A DNA stretch of 64,000 nt from Streptomyces sp. G-G2 (GCF_030063135.1 NZ_JASISO010000032.1:1-64000), one strand, 5' to 3'. Counted from the first letter of the stretch, positions 36,068 through 45,631 are shown. Numbers and translations are program-made. Notes: generated by a model not told the origin, from the letters alone.

Positions 36068-38197
36068 ATGCACCCTCGGGATCCCGCCTCCGCCATCGCC
36101 ACCCACTGCCCGTACTGCGCCCTGCAGTGCGCAATGATGCTGCGGCCCGAGCCGGGAACGGGGGGCGCGGGCCCGACGGTGACGGTGGAGGAGTGCGGGG
36201 ACTTCCCGGTCAACCGGGGCGCGCTGTGCGGCAAGGGCCGCACCGCTCCCGCCGTGCTCTCCTCCCGGGTGCGCCTGACCGAACCGCTCGTGCGCGGCCC
36301 GGGCGGACAGCTGGAGCCCGCGACCTGGGAGGCGGCCCTCGACGCGGTCGCCGGGGGCCTGGCCCGCGCGGGCCGCGAGCACGGCCCGGACGCGGTCGGG
36401 GTGTTCGGCGGCGGCGGACTCACCAACGAGAAGGCGTACACGCTCGGCAAGTTCGCCCGGGTCGTCCTGCGGACCTCGCAGATCGACTACAACGGCCGCT
36501 TCTGCATGTCCTCGGCCGCCGCCGCCCACCAGCGGGCCTTTGGCCTGGACCGGGGCCTGCCCTTCCCCCTGGCCGACATCCCGCGCACCGGCTGCGTGAT
36601 CCTCGTCGGCTCCAACCTCGCCGAGACCATGCCCCCCGCCCTGCGCTACCTCACCGAACTCAAGGAGAACGGCGGCACCCTGATCGTCATCGATCCGCGC
36701 CGCACCCGCACCGCCGAACAGGCCGACCTCCACCTCGCCCCGCGCCCCGGCACCGACCTCGCGCTCGCCCTCGGCCTGCTCCACCTGGTGGTCGCCGAGG
36801 GGCGCACCGACGAGGAGTTCATCGCCGAGCGCACCACCGGCTGGCCCGAGGCGCGGGCCGCCGCCATGGCGCACTGGCCCGAGCTGGTGGAGCGGCTCAC
36901 CGGCGTACCGGTGCCCAGACTCCGCGAGACGGTCCGGATGTTCTGCGAGCCGGAGACCGCGATGGTGCTCACCGCGCGCGGGCCCGAGCAGCAGTCCAAG
37001 GGCACCGACACCGTCGGCGCGTGGATCAACCTGTGCCTGGCGACCGGCCGCGCGGGCCGCCCGTACTCCGGCTACGGCTGTCTCACCGGGCAGGGCAACG
37101 GGCAGGGCGGCCGCGAACACGGCCAGAAGGCCGACCAGCTCCCCGGCTACCGCAAGCTCACCGACCCGGCGGCCCGCGCGCACGTCGCCGGGGTCTGGGG
37201 GGTGGACCCGGACAGCCTGCCCGGCCCCGGGCGCAGCGCGTACGAACTCCTCGACGCGCTCGGCACCGACATCCGGGCCCTGCTCCTCATGGGCTCGAAC
37301 CCGGTGGTCTCGGCCCCCCGCGCCGCGCACATCGAGGAGCGGATCCGCTCGCTGGACTTCCTGGCCGTCGCGGACGTGGTCCTCTCCGAGACGGCGGCGC
37401 TCGCGGACGTGGTCCTGCCGGTCACCCAGTGGGCTGAGGAGACCGGCACGACCACCAGCCTGGAGGGCCGCGTACTGCTGCGCCGCCAGGCCCTCACCCC
37501 GCCCCCCGGAGTCCGCGGCGACCTGGACGTCCTGCACGGCCTGGCGGGCCGGCTGGGCGTGGAGAAAGGGTTCCCCACCGCCCCCGAGGAGGTCTTCGGT
37601 GAACTCCGCCGCGCCTCCGCGGGCGGCCCCGCGGACTACTCGGGCATCACCTACGCCCGCATCGAAGCGGAGCAGGGCGTCTTCTGGCCCTGCCCGGCCG
37701 GGCCGGAGGAAGCCGAACCGCACCCCGGGACGCCGCGACTGTTCCTGGAGCGGTTCGCCACCGACGACGGCCGGGCCCGGTTCGTCGCCGTCTCGCACCG
37801 GGAGGCCGCCGAGGTACCCGACGCGGAGTACCCCGTGCTGCTCACCACGGGACGGGTCGTGGCCCAGTACCAGTCGGGCGCCCAGACCCGCCGGGTGGAC
37901 GAGCTGAACGCGGCCGCCCCCGGCCCCTTCGTCGAACTGCACCCCCGCCTCGCGGCCCGGGTCGGCGCCGTCGAGGGGCAGCCGCTGGCCGTGGTCTCGC
38001 GCCGCGGCCGGGTGGTGGTTCCGGCCCGGATCACCGACTCCATCCGCGCGGACACGGTGTTCATGCCCTTCCACTGGCCGGGGGAGGGCCGCGCCAACAC
38101 GCTCACCAACCCGGCCCTGGACCCCGTGTCCCGGATGCCGGAGTTCAAGGTCTGCGCGGTCCGGGTCGAGCCGCTGCCCGCGGCCGCGGCCGGGTGA
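36068..38197 (+). CDS. nasA: Assimilatory nitrate reductase catalytic subunit
   Basis: A 709-aa cytoplasmic molybdopterin oxidoreductase that reduces nitrate to nitrite. The N-terminal [4Fe-4S] ligands are C14, C17, C21 and C54 (HCPYCALQC, NRGALCGKG). The molybdopterin domain follows (GSNLAETMPPALRYL, GYGCLTGQGNGQGGREHGQK, LLLMGSNPVVSAP), then a C-terminal molydopterin dinucleotide-binding domain (VLLTTGRVVAQYQSGAQTRR). There is no Tat signal, consistent with assimilation. The ATG at 36068 is preferred over the GTG at 36059. The product feeds NirBD encoded at 16.9-19.8 kb. Confidence 0.93.
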   Translation: MHPRDPASAIATHCPYCALQCAMMLRPEPGTGGAGPTVTVEECGDFPVNRGALCGKGRTAPAVLSSRVRLTEPLVRGPGGQLEPATWEAALDAVAGGLARAGREHGPDAVGVFGGGGLTNEKAYTLGKFARVVLRTSQIDYNGRFCMSSAAAAHQRAFGLDRGLPFPLADIPRTGCVILVGSNLAETMPPALRYLTELKENGGTLIVIDPRRTRTAEQADLHLAPRPGTDLALALGLLHLVVAEGRTDEEFIAERTTGWPEARAAAMAHWPELVERLTGVPVPRLRETVRMFCEPETAMVLTARGPEQQSKGTDTVGAWINLCLATGRAGRPYSGYGCLTGQGNGQGGREHGQKADQLPGYRKLTDPAARAHVAGVWGVDPDSLPGPGRSAYELLDALGTDIRALLLMGSNPVVSAPRAAHIEERIRSLDFLAVADVVLSETAALADVVLPVTQWAEETGTTTSLEGRVLLRRQALTPPPGVRGDLDVLHGLAGRLGVEKGFPTAPEEVFGELRRASAGGPADYSGITYARIEAEQGVFWPCPAGPEEAEPHPGTPRLFLERFATDDGRARFVAVSHREAAEVPDAEYPVLLTTGRVVAQYQSGAQTRRVDELNAAAPGPFVELHPRLAARVGAVEGQPLAVVSRRGRVVVPARITDSIRADTVFMPFHWPGEGRANTLTNPALDPVSRMPEFKVCAVRVEPLPAAAAG

Positions 38198-38378
38198 CCG
38201 TCGTTCGGCACCCGCCCTCGGACTTGTGTCCGAGCCGCATCGCGGTTCTCGCCAAGGGGTAACCATCCGGTCACGCAGCGGACTCAGAAAGTGCTCGCAC
38301 GCCCCTCGTGGCAGGGATGTGTCGTGCCCCACACTGAGTGGCGGTGCCTGAGTCCTCGGAGCCCTGGAGGTCGCCCCC

Positions 38379-39473
38379 GTGCAGACCCAGACCCTGTCCG
38401 TGACCGAACCCGCCGTGGCCGGAGCGGCGCCCACAGGAGCCGCGGCGGCCGCGGAAGAGCCCGAGCCCGAGGTCGAGGCCGTGGACGAAGAACCCGAGGC
38501 ACTGGAGCTGGTGAAACAGGTGCCCGCACCACGCAGGCGGAGCGAGAGCAACGCCGGAGGCAGTCCGTCCGCCGATCTGTTCCGGCAGTACCTGCGCGAG
38601 ATAGGCAGGATCCAACTGCTCACCGCGGCGGAGGAGGTCGAACTCGCGCGAGCCGTCGAGGCGGGCCTCTTCGCCGAGGAGAAGCTGGCTACGGCCACCG
38701 GCCTGGACACCCGACTCGTCCTTGACCTCGACAAACTGGTCGTCATGGGCCGGATGGCCAAGCGCCGCCTGATCGAGGCCAACCTGCGGCTCGTCGTCTC
38801 CGTCGCGAAGCGGTACGTCGGGCGCGGGCTCACCATGCTCGACCTCGTGCAGGAGGGGAACCTCGGGCTGATCCGGGCCGTTGAGAAATTCGACTACGCC
38901 CGCGGGTACAAGTTCTCCACCTATGCCACCTGGTGGATCCGGCAGGCCATGTCCCGCGCGCTGGCCGACCAGGCCCGCACCATCCGCGTGCCCGTCCATG
39001 TGGTGGAGCTGATCAACCGGGTCATCCGCGTGCAGCGCCGCATGCTGCAGGAGCGCGGGTACGAGCCCACGGCCGAAGAGGTCGCCGTCCACCTGGAGCT
39101 GACGCCCGAGCGGGTCCTGGAGGTGCTGCGGCTCGCTCAGGAGCCGGTCTCGCTGCACGCGCCCGTGGGCGAAGAGGACGACGTGGCGCTCGGGGACCTG
39201 ATCGAGGACGGGGACGCCGCCTCGCCGGTCGAGTCCGCCGCGTTCTTCCTGCTGCGCGAACACCTGGAAGCCGTACTCTCCACCCTCGGCGAGCGCGAGC
39301 GGAAGGTGGTCCAGCTGCGCTACGGGCTCGCCGACGGCCGCCCCCGGACCCTGGAGGAGATCGGGCGGATCTTCGGTGTGACCCGCGAGCGGATCCGCCA
39401 GATCGAGTCCAAGACCCTCAGCAAACTGCGCGACCACGCCTTCGCCGACCAGCTCCGCGGCTACCTCGACTGA
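38379..39473 (+). CDS. hrdA: Principal-like (group 2) RNA polymerase sigma factor, HrdA type
   Basis: A 364-aa sigma-70 family protein. A short acidic/Ala-rich N-terminus replaces the long region 1.1 of HrdB. Region 1.2 (DLFRQYLREIGRIQLLTAAEE), region 2 (LRLVVSVAKRYVGRGLTMLD, YKFSTYATWWIRQAMSRAL), region 3 and region 4 (RTLEEIGRIFGVTRERIRQI) are complete. Streptomyces carries HrdA, HrdC and HrdD beside HrdB; the neighbourhood with dnaG and nasA favours HrdA. GTG start with GGAGG 8 nt upstream. Group 2 sigmas are usually dispensable. Confidence 0.9.
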   Translation: MQTQTLSVTEPAVAGAAPTGAAAAAEEPEPEVEAVDEEPEALELVKQVPAPRRRSESNAGGSPSADLFRQYLREIGRIQLLTAAEEVELARAVEAGLFAEEKLATATGLDTRLVLDLDKLVVMGRMAKRRLIEANLRLVVSVAKRYVGRGLTMLDLVQEGNLGLIRAVEKFDYARGYKFSTYATWWIRQAMSRALADQARTIRVPVHVVELINRVIRVQRRMLQERGYEPTAEEVAVHLELTPERVLEVLRLAQEPVSLHAPVGEEDDVALGDLIEDGDAASPVESAAFFLLREHLEAVLSTLGERERKVVQLRYGLADGRPRTLEEIGRIFGVTRERIRQIESKTLSKLRDHAFADQLRGYLD

Positions 39474-39585
39474 GAAGGCCGGGCCAGGACCGAACCGGAC
39501 CGGACGCGCCCTGATCTGGTCGGCCCCGACCTGGCCGGCCGACCTGACCGGCCCCGATCCGACCCGGCCCGCACGAGAAGACGAA

Positions 39586-39620
39586 GGGGGCGTCCGACGG
39601 GAAAACCGCCGGACGCCCCC
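39586..39620. terminator. Bidirectional terminator between hrdA and the ABC exporter
   Basis: GGGGGCGTCCG (39586-39596) pairs perfectly with CGGACGCCCCC (39610-39620), with ACGG/ACCG pairing inside the loop. It serves two convergent genes. Confidence 0.75.
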
Positions 39621-39640
39621 ACCGCTCATGACGGGCCGGG

Positions 39641-41572
39641 TCAGTCGACCTCGGCGACCGCCTGCGCGAACTGCGCCGCGTACAGGCGCGCGTACGCACC
39701 CTCCGCCGCCAGCAGCTCCTCGTGCGTGCCCTGTTCCACGATCGACCCGTTCTCCATCACCAGGATGACGTCCGCGTCACGGATCGTGGACAGCCGGTGC
39801 GCGATCACGAAGGACGTCCGCCCCGCCGCCAGCCGCGCCATCGCCTTCTGGATCAGCACCTCGGTACGGGTGTCGACCGAGCTGGTCGCCTCGTCCAGCA
39901 CCAGGATCACCGGATCCGACAGGAACGCCCGGGCGATCGTGATCAGCTGCTTCTCGCCCGCGCTGACCCCCGCGCCCTCGTCGTCGAGCACGGTGTCGTA
40001 CCCGTCCGGCAGGGTGCGGATGAACCGGTCCGCGTGCGCGGCGCGCGCCGCCTCCTCGATCTCCTCGCGCGTCACCGCGCGGGCCGAGGAGGCGCCGTAG
40101 GCGATGTTCTCCGCGATCGTGCCGCCGAACAGCCAGGTGTCCTGGAGCACCATGCCGATGCCGGAACGCAGCTGCGCGCGGGTCATCTTCGCGATGTCCA
40201 CCCCGTCCAGGGCGATCCGGCCGCCCGTGACCTCGTAGAACCGCATCAGCAGGTTGACCAGCGTGGTCTTGCCCGCGCCCGTCGGGCCGACGATCGCGAC
40301 CGTGTGGCCCGGCTCGACGGACAGCGACAGGTTCTCGATCAGGGGCTTGTCCGGCTCGTAGCGGAAGGAGACCTTCTCCAGCGAGACGGCGCCGAGCACC
40401 TGCTCCGGAAGCTCCTGGACCGCCGAGTCGGCTTCCTGCTCCTCCGCGTCGAGCAGCTCGTACACCCGCTCCGCCGAGGCCACGCCCGACTGCACCAGGT
40501 TCGCCATCGACGCCAGCTGCGTCAGCGGCATCGAGAACTGGCGCGAGTACTGGATGAAGGCCTGCACGTCACCGATCGACAGGGTGCCCGAGGCGACCCG
40601 GAGGCCGCCGACGACCGCGACCAGCACGTAGTTGATGTTCGAGACGAAGAACATCACCGGCTGCATGATCCCGCTGACGAACTGCGCCTTGAACGAGGCC
40701 CGGTACAGCGCCTCGTTCTGCTCGGCGAACGTCGCCGCGGACTCCTGCTGACGCCCGAAGACCTTCACCAGCGTGTGCCCCGAGTACATCTCCTCGATGT
40801 GCGCGTTGAGCGTGCCGGTGACCTTCCACTGCGCCACGAACTGCGGCTGCGACTTCTTGCCGATCTTCGCGGCGATGAAGATCGCCATCGGGACGGTCAC
40901 CAGCGCGACCAGCGCCAGCAGCGGGGAGATCCAGAACATCATCGCCAGCACGCCGACGATCGTGAGCAGCGAGTTCAGCAGCTGCCCCATCGTCTGCTGG
41001 AGCGTCTGTCCGATGTTGTCGATGTCGTTGGTCGCCCGGCTCAGCACCTCGCCGCGCTTCTGCTGGTCGAAGTACGACAGCGGCAGCCGCGAGAGCTTGT
41101 CCTGCAGCTCCTCGCGCATCCGGTACAGGGTGCCGTTCATCACGTGGTTCGCCAGCCGGGTCGCGACCAGCATCAGCAGCCCGGCCGCGACGAAGGTGCC
41201 CAGCGCCCACAGCGCGACCACCCCGACGGCGCCGAAGTCGATGCCCTGTCCCGGGGTGAAGTCGGTCCCGGACAGCATGTCGGCCATGCCGTCCTCGCCC
41301 TTGGCGCGCAGTGCCTCCAGGGCCTGCGCCTTGGTGGCCCCGGCAGGCATCTGCCTGCCGACGATCCCGGCGAACACCAGGTCGGTGGCCTTGCCGAGGA
41401 TCTTCGGGCCGACCACCGAGAAGGCGACGCTGCCGACGATCGCGACGATCATGCCCCAGAGCGTCTTCCGGTCCTGCGTCAGCTGTCCCAGCAGCCGCTT
41501 TCCGGAATTCTTGAAATCCATGGACCGCGTCGTCGGCGGTCCCATCATCATCCGTCCACCGGGCCCGCTCAT
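39641..41572 (-). CDS. ABC exporter half-transporter, catalytically competent subunit
   Basis: A 643-aa type IV ABC exporter protein: six-helix transmembrane domain and C-terminal nucleotide-binding domain. Walker A is GPTGAGKTT, Walker B VILVLDEATSSVD with the catalytic Glu, and the H-loop IAHRLSTI is intact; the signature is the atypical VSAGEKQ. The insertion after TM1 (residues about 65-105) is unusual. It overlaps the next gene by 4 bp (ATGA) and should form a heterodimer with it. Substrate unknown; such pairs export drugs, lipids or peptides. Confidence 0.92.
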   Translation of the reverse strand: MSGPGGRMMMGPPTTRSMDFKNSGKRLLGQLTQDRKTLWGMIVAIVGSVAFSVVGPKILGKATDLVFAGIVGRQMPAGATKAQALEALRAKGEDGMADMLSGTDFTPGQGIDFGAVGVVALWALGTFVAAGLLMLVATRLANHVMNGTLYRMREELQDKLSRLPLSYFDQQKRGEVLSRATNDIDNIGQTLQQTMGQLLNSLLTIVGVLAMMFWISPLLALVALVTVPMAIFIAAKIGKKSQPQFVAQWKVTGTLNAHIEEMYSGHTLVKVFGRQQESAATFAEQNEALYRASFKAQFVSGIMQPVMFFVSNINYVLVAVVGGLRVASGTLSIGDVQAFIQYSRQFSMPLTQLASMANLVQSGVASAERVYELLDAEEQEADSAVQELPEQVLGAVSLEKVSFRYEPDKPLIENLSLSVEPGHTVAIVGPTGAGKTTLVNLLMRFYEVTGGRIALDGVDIAKMTRAQLRSGIGMVLQDTWLFGGTIAENIAYGASSARAVTREEIEEAARAAHADRFIRTLPDGYDTVLDDEGAGVSAGEKQLITIARAFLSDPVILVLDEATSSVDTRTEVLIQKAMARLAAGRTSFVIAHRLSTIRDADVILVMENGSIVEQGTHEELLAAEGAYARLYAAQFAQAVAEVD

Positions 41573-43302
41573 GCGGCCTCCGCCTCCGTCAGCTGGGAGA
41601 GCACGATCTCCCGGTAGGTCTCATTGCCGGCCATCAGTTCGTGGTGGCGCCCCTCGCCCACCACCTGGCCCTCGTCCAGCACGATGATCCGGTCCGCGTC
41701 GCGGATCGTGGACACCCGCTGGGCGACGATGACCACCGTCGCGTCCCCGGTCTCGCGGGCGAGCGCCGCGCGCAGCGCCGCGTCCGTCGCGTAGTCGAGC
41801 GCGGAGAACGAGTCGTCGAAGAGGTAGATCTCGGGCCGCTGCACCAGTGTGCGGGCGATCGCCAGCCGCTGGCGCTGCCCACCGGAGACGTTCGTTCCGC
41901 CCTGGGTGATGGGGGCCTCCAGGCCGCCCTCCAGTTCGGACACGAAGCCCTTGGCCTGGGCCACCTCAAGGGCCTGCCACAGCTCCTCGTCGGTCGCGTC
42001 GGGGCGTCCGTAGCGCAAGTTGGAGGCCACGGTTCCGGAGAAGAGGTACGGCTTCTGCGGCACCATGCCGACCGTCCTGGCCAGCAGCGCCGGGTCGAGG
42101 CGCCGTACGTCCTCGCCGTCGACCAGCACCTCGCCGCCCGTCGCGTCGAACAACCGCGGTACGAGCCCCAGCAGCGTCGACTTCCCGCTGCCCGTCGACC
42201 CGATCACCGCGGTCGTCTCACCGGGCCGTGCCACCAGGTCCACCCCGCGCAGCACGGACGCCTCGGCACCCGGGTAGCGGAAGTCCGCCCCGCGCAGCTC
42301 CAGCTGCCCGTGCCGGGCCAGCTCGCGCACCGGGTTCGCGGGCGGAACCACGCTGGTCTCGGTGTCCAGGACCTCCTGGACGCGCTCCGCGCACACCTCG
42401 GCGCGCGGCACCATCATGAACATGAAGGTGGCCATCATCACGGACATGACGATCTGCATCAGGTACGCGAGGAAGGCGGTCAGCTGACCGATCTCCATGC
42501 CACCGCTGTCGATGCGCATCGCACCGAACCAGATCACGGCGACGCTGGAGATGTTCACGACGAGTATCACCGTCGGGAACATCAGTGCCAACAGCTTGCC
42601 GGACGCCAGGGACACCGAGGTCAGACCGGTGTTGGCCTCCCGGAAGCGGCCCTTCTCGTACTCGTCGCGGACGAAGGCGCGGATCACCCGGTTGCCGGTG
42701 ATCTGCTCGCGCAGCACCCGGTTCACCGTGTCCAGCCGCGTCTGCATGGTGCGGAACAGCGGCCGCGTCCGCCAGACGATCGTGCCGACCGCGATGCCGA
42801 GCACCGGCACCACCGCGGCCAGTACGCCCGACAGCTTCACGTCGAGGGACAGGGCCATCGCGATGCCGCCGACGCACATGATCGGTGCCGACACCATCAG
42901 GGTGAAGGACATCAGCACCAGCATCTGGATCTGCTGGACGTCATTGGTCGTACGGGTGATCAGCGACGGCGCGCCGAAGTGGCCCAGCTCGCGGGCGGAG
43001 AAGCTCTGCACCCGGTCGAAGACGGCGGCGCGGATGTCCCGGCCGACCGAGGCCGCGGTCCGGGCGCCGAAGTAGACGGCGCCGACGTTGCACACCAGCT
43101 GTACCAGTGACACGCCGAGCATGAGTGCGCCGAAGGACAGGATGTAGCCCGTGTCGCCGTTGACGACACCGTTGTCGATGATGTCGGCGTTGAGCGTGGG
43201 CAGGTACAGGCTCGCGCTGGTCTGCAGCAGTTGCAGCAGCACCAGCAGAGCGATGGGTTTCCGGTACGGACCCAGATGGGTCCGCAGAAGTCGTATGAGC
43301 AC
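41569..43302 (-). CDS. ABC exporter half-transporter, degenerate-site subunit
   Basis: A 577-aa type IV ABC exporter protein beginning VLIRLLRTHLGPYRKPIALL. Walker A (GSTGSGKST) and signature (VSGGQRQ) are canonical. However, Walker B reads IYLFDDSFSALD with Asp in place of the catalytic Glu, and the H-loop reads VIVAQRVSTI with Gln in place of His. This is the pattern of asymmetric heterodimers such as TM287/288 and BmrCD, with one degenerate ATP site. The GTG at 43302 with GGAG upstream is preferred to the longer frame from 43395. First gene of the pair. Confidence 0.92.
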   Translation of the reverse strand: MLIRLLRTHLGPYRKPIALLVLLQLLQTSASLYLPTLNADIIDNGVVNGDTGYILSFGALMLGVSLVQLVCNVGAVYFGARTAASVGRDIRAAVFDRVQSFSARELGHFGAPSLITRTTNDVQQIQMLVLMSFTLMVSAPIMCVGGIAMALSLDVKLSGVLAAVVPVLGIAVGTIVWRTRPLFRTMQTRLDTVNRVLREQITGNRVIRAFVRDEYEKGRFREANTGLTSVSLASGKLLALMFPTVILVVNISSVAVIWFGAMRIDSGGMEIGQLTAFLAYLMQIVMSVMMATFMFMMVPRAEVCAERVQEVLDTETSVVPPANPVRELARHGQLELRGADFRYPGAEASVLRGVDLVARPGETTAVIGSTGSGKSTLLGLVPRLFDATGGEVLVDGEDVRRLDPALLARTVGMVPQKPYLFSGTVASNLRYGRPDATDEELWQALEVAQAKGFVSELEGGLEAPITQGGTNVSGGQRQRLAIARTLVQRPEIYLFDDSFSALDYATDAALRAALARETGDATVVIVAQRVSTIRDADRIIVLDEGQVVGEGRHHELMAGNETYREIVLSQLTEAEAA

Positions 43303-43438
43303 GCGCAGGCTCCGGTCGGCAAGATCGAGGGGGTTCACCCCATCTTCGGCCAACCGGGGGTGTGATCCCCACTGTTTTTCGCAAAGCCGGTTCAAAAGGC
43401 GTACGCGCCCCGGCGGAGCCCCAGGCCCTGACCGGCCC

Positions 43439-43513
43439 GGACCCGCCTCGGACCCGGAACGCCGGACCCGCCTCAGACCCGGAACTCCGGACCCGCCTCA
43501 GACCTGGAAGGCC
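43439..43513. repeat. Tandem repeat, 3 x 25 bp, running into the kinase 3' end
   Basis: Units GGACCCGCCTC(G/A)GACCCGGAAC.CC start at 43439, 43464 and 43489; units 1 and 2 differ at two positions, unit 3 at a few more. The third unit contains the stop and last codons of the FGGY kinase. The rest of the 43303-43497 gap is without genes. Confidence 0.85.
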
Positions 43514-44970
43514 CCCGGGTGGATCTGCTCCCGCGTCGCGGTGTACTGCTGGCGTACCGACTGCCAGACCGCGAGGTCCTCACCCGGCTCGAAGACCTGC
43601 GCCGCCGGGGCGGGCCACACCGGCGGGGTGTGCGCGGCCAGCGTGCCCTGCGCCACGCCCAGCGCCCACGCAGCCTGACGCGCCGCGCCCAGCGCCGCGT
43701 AGTCCGCGGGCTGCGGTACGACGACCTGCGTGCCGAACAGTCCCGGCGCGGCCGCCTGCACCGCGGGCAGTTCGGCCGCCGCGCCCAGCAGGAAGACCCG
43801 CCGGATCTCCACGCCCCGGCTGCGCAGCACGTCCAGGGCGTCCACCAGCCCGCACAGCATCCCCTCGAAGGAGGCCCGCGCCAGGTGCTCCGGCTTCATC
43901 GAGTCTCGCCGCAGCCCCGACAGGGTCCCGGCGGCCTGCGGCAGGTTCGGGGTCCGCTCGCCCTCCAGGTACGGCAGCAGGACCAGCCCGTGCGCACCCG
44001 GCGTCGACTTCAGGGCCAGGTCGGACAGGCCCTCCAGATCGGTGCCCAGCAACTCGGCGGTGCCGCGCAGGGCCCGTACCGCGTTGGAGGTGTTCACCAC
44101 CGGCAGGTGCATCCCGGCGGCGTCGGCCAGCGAGGTGATCAGGCCGTTCGGCTCCGACAGGGCCTCGCGGTGCACGGCCATCACGGAACCGGACGCGCCC
44201 AGCGAGACCACCGCGTCACCGGGACCGAGCCCGAGGCCGAGGGCCGCGGCCATGGTCTCCCCGGTACCGGCGGAGATCAGCAGCCCCTCCGGGGTGGTGC
44301 CCGCGGCGTCGGCCGGACCGAGCACCTCGGGCAGCATCGCCCGGTGCCCCAGGGCCAGCTCGACCAGATCGGGACGGTAGGAACCGCTGGCCGCCGACCA
44401 CCAGCCGGTGCCGGAAGCGCCACCGCGGTCGGTGGTGCGCCGGGCCGGACGGCCCAGCAACTGCCAGACCAGCCAGTCGTGCGGGGACATCAGCACGGCC
44501 ACGCGCCGGGCCGCCTCGGGCTCGTTGCGCGCCAGCCACGCCAGTTTGGTGATCGGCCGCGAGGCCTGCGGAACGGAACCGACGGCTTCGGCCCAGGCCC
44601 GCCGCCCGCCGTGCCCCTCGACGCCGAGGGCGTCGATGAGGTCGGCGGCCGCGACCTGGCCGCGCCGGTCGTTGCCGACCAGGGCGGGGCGCACCAGCGC
44701 CCCCTGGTTGTCCAGCGCGAGCAGCCCGTGCTGCTGCGCGGAGACCCCGATGGCCTGGACCCCTTCGAGCAGCCCGCCGCCCGCGGCCTCGCCGAGGGAG
44801 AGCAGCCATGCCTGGGGGTCGGTCTCGTGGGGGTTCGCGCCGTCGGGTTCCCCGCCTCCGTGCTGTGGATGGGGTGCGTACCCCTGGCGCAGCACGGCGC
44901 CCGTGTCCGTGTCGCAGACGACGATGCGTGTGAAGGCGGAAGAGCTGTCCAGCCCGGCGACTATCCCCAT
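43498..44970 (-). CDS. FGGY-family sugar kinase (xylulokinase-like)
   Basis: A 490-aa kinase of the FGGY family, ASKHA fold. MGIVAGLDSSSAFTRIVVCD is the phosphate-1 region, GVSAQQHGLLALD a typical xylulokinase segment, and ISAGTGETMAAALGLGLGPGDAVVSLGASGSVMA the phosphate-2 region. The C-terminal FGGY-C domain is complete (FLLGAAAELPAVQAAAPGLF). D-xylulose is the most likely substrate but is not proven. It is not linked to other sugar genes, which weakens the assignment. Its last codons lie in a tandem repeat. Confidence 0.85.
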   Translation of the reverse strand: MGIVAGLDSSSAFTRIVVCDTDTGAVLRQGYAPHPQHGGGEPDGANPHETDPQAWLLSLGEAAGGGLLEGVQAIGVSAQQHGLLALDNQGALVRPALVGNDRRGQVAAADLIDALGVEGHGGRRAWAEAVGSVPQASRPITKLAWLARNEPEAARRVAVLMSPHDWLVWQLLGRPARRTTDRGGASGTGWWSAASGSYRPDLVELALGHRAMLPEVLGPADAAGTTPEGLLISAGTGETMAAALGLGLGPGDAVVSLGASGSVMAVHREALSEPNGLITSLADAAGMHLPVVNTSNAVRALRGTAELLGTDLEGLSDLALKSTPGAHGLVLLPYLEGERTPNLPQAAGTLSGLRRDSMKPEHLARASFEGMLCGLVDALDVLRSRGVEIRRVFLLGAAAELPAVQAAAPGLFGTQVVVPQPADYAALGAARQAAWALGVAQGTLAAHTPPVWPAPAAQVFEPGEDLAVWQSVRQQYTATREQIHPGAFQV

Positions 44971-45018
44971 GGGGTGAATTCTGCCGCACTGGCGCGCGGG
45001 CTCGTCCGCCGCGTGGGC

Positions 45019-45318
45019 TCAGGTGTTGCTGGTGCCCCAGTCGTCGTCCGCGCCGCCGCCCCGGCGGCGCAGCCCGCGCACCCGCCCGACGAGGGTGTCG
45101 GGCGCCGCGTCCCCGACCTTGTCACTCACCGCGGCGAAGGCCTTGCCCGCGAACTGGCGCCCGCTCTGGCCCGCCGTCTCGGCCGCGTTGCGCACGGCGG
45201 GGTTCTGGGCCAGCTGCCGAGCGGACTTCTTCAGCTGCTCGTAGCGCTCCCGTCCGGCGTGGGTTCCCAGGACGTACCCGAGGGCCAGTCCCACGACGAA
45301 CGTGACCTTGTACCGCAT
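45019..45318 (-). CDS. YtxH-like small membrane protein
   Basis: A 99-aa protein starting MRYKVTFVVGLALGYVLGTHAGRERYEQLKKSARQLAQNP: a single N-terminal transmembrane helix with a GYVLGTxAGRERYEQL motif, then an amphipathic helical tail ending in an Arg-rich and acidic stretch. This is the common actinobacterial YtxH/Apolipoprotein-like architecture. Function is unknown; stress-related in some firmicutes. The tRNA-Asn genes lie upstream on the other strand. Confidence 0.82.
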   Translation of the reverse strand: MRYKVTFVVGLALGYVLGTHAGRERYEQLKKSARQLAQNPAVRNAAETAGQSGRQFAGKAFAAVSDKVGDAAPDTLVGRVRGLRRRGGGADDDWGTSNT

Positions 45319-45472
45319 GTCTGCCGCCCTTCGTAGTGTTGGTGCCCGGGCCGCCCGGCCGACTCTCGATACCGATTGGCGGAGCACCCCCCTGCTTGCG
45401 CTAATCTATGTCTCGCAACGAACGAGCGCCCTCCGGCACCACCGGTGGTCGGCTGTTTGGCGCACGCAGCAA

Positions 45473-45545
45473 TCCCCTGTAGCTCAATTGGCAGAGCAGC
45501 CGACTGTTAATCGGCAGGTTACTGGTTCGAGTCCAGTCGGGGGAG
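45473..45545 (+). tRNA. tRNA-Asn (GTT), copy 1
   Basis: A 73-nt cloverleaf. The acceptor arm TCCCCTG pairs with CGGGGGA, the discriminator is G, the D-arm contains AGCTCAATTGGCAGAGC, the anticodon loop CTGTTAA has anticodon GTT (45506-45508), and the T-arm is CTGGTTCGAGTCCAG. CCA is not encoded. A possible promoter -10 TAATCT lies about 60 bp upstream. Confidence 0.97.
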
Positions 45546-45550
45546 CGCGA

Positions 45551-45623
45551 TCCCCTGTAGCTCAATTGGCAGAGCAGCCGACTGTTAATCGGCAGGTTAC
45601 TGGTTCGAGTCCAGTCGGGGGAG
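45551..45623 (+). tRNA. tRNA-Asn (GTT), copy 2
   Basis: Identical in all 73 positions to copy 1, separated by 5 nt (CGCGA), giving a 78-bp period. It is certainly co-transcribed with copy 1 and followed by a terminator. Confidence 0.97.
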
Positions 45624-45631
45624 CGGTGAAG

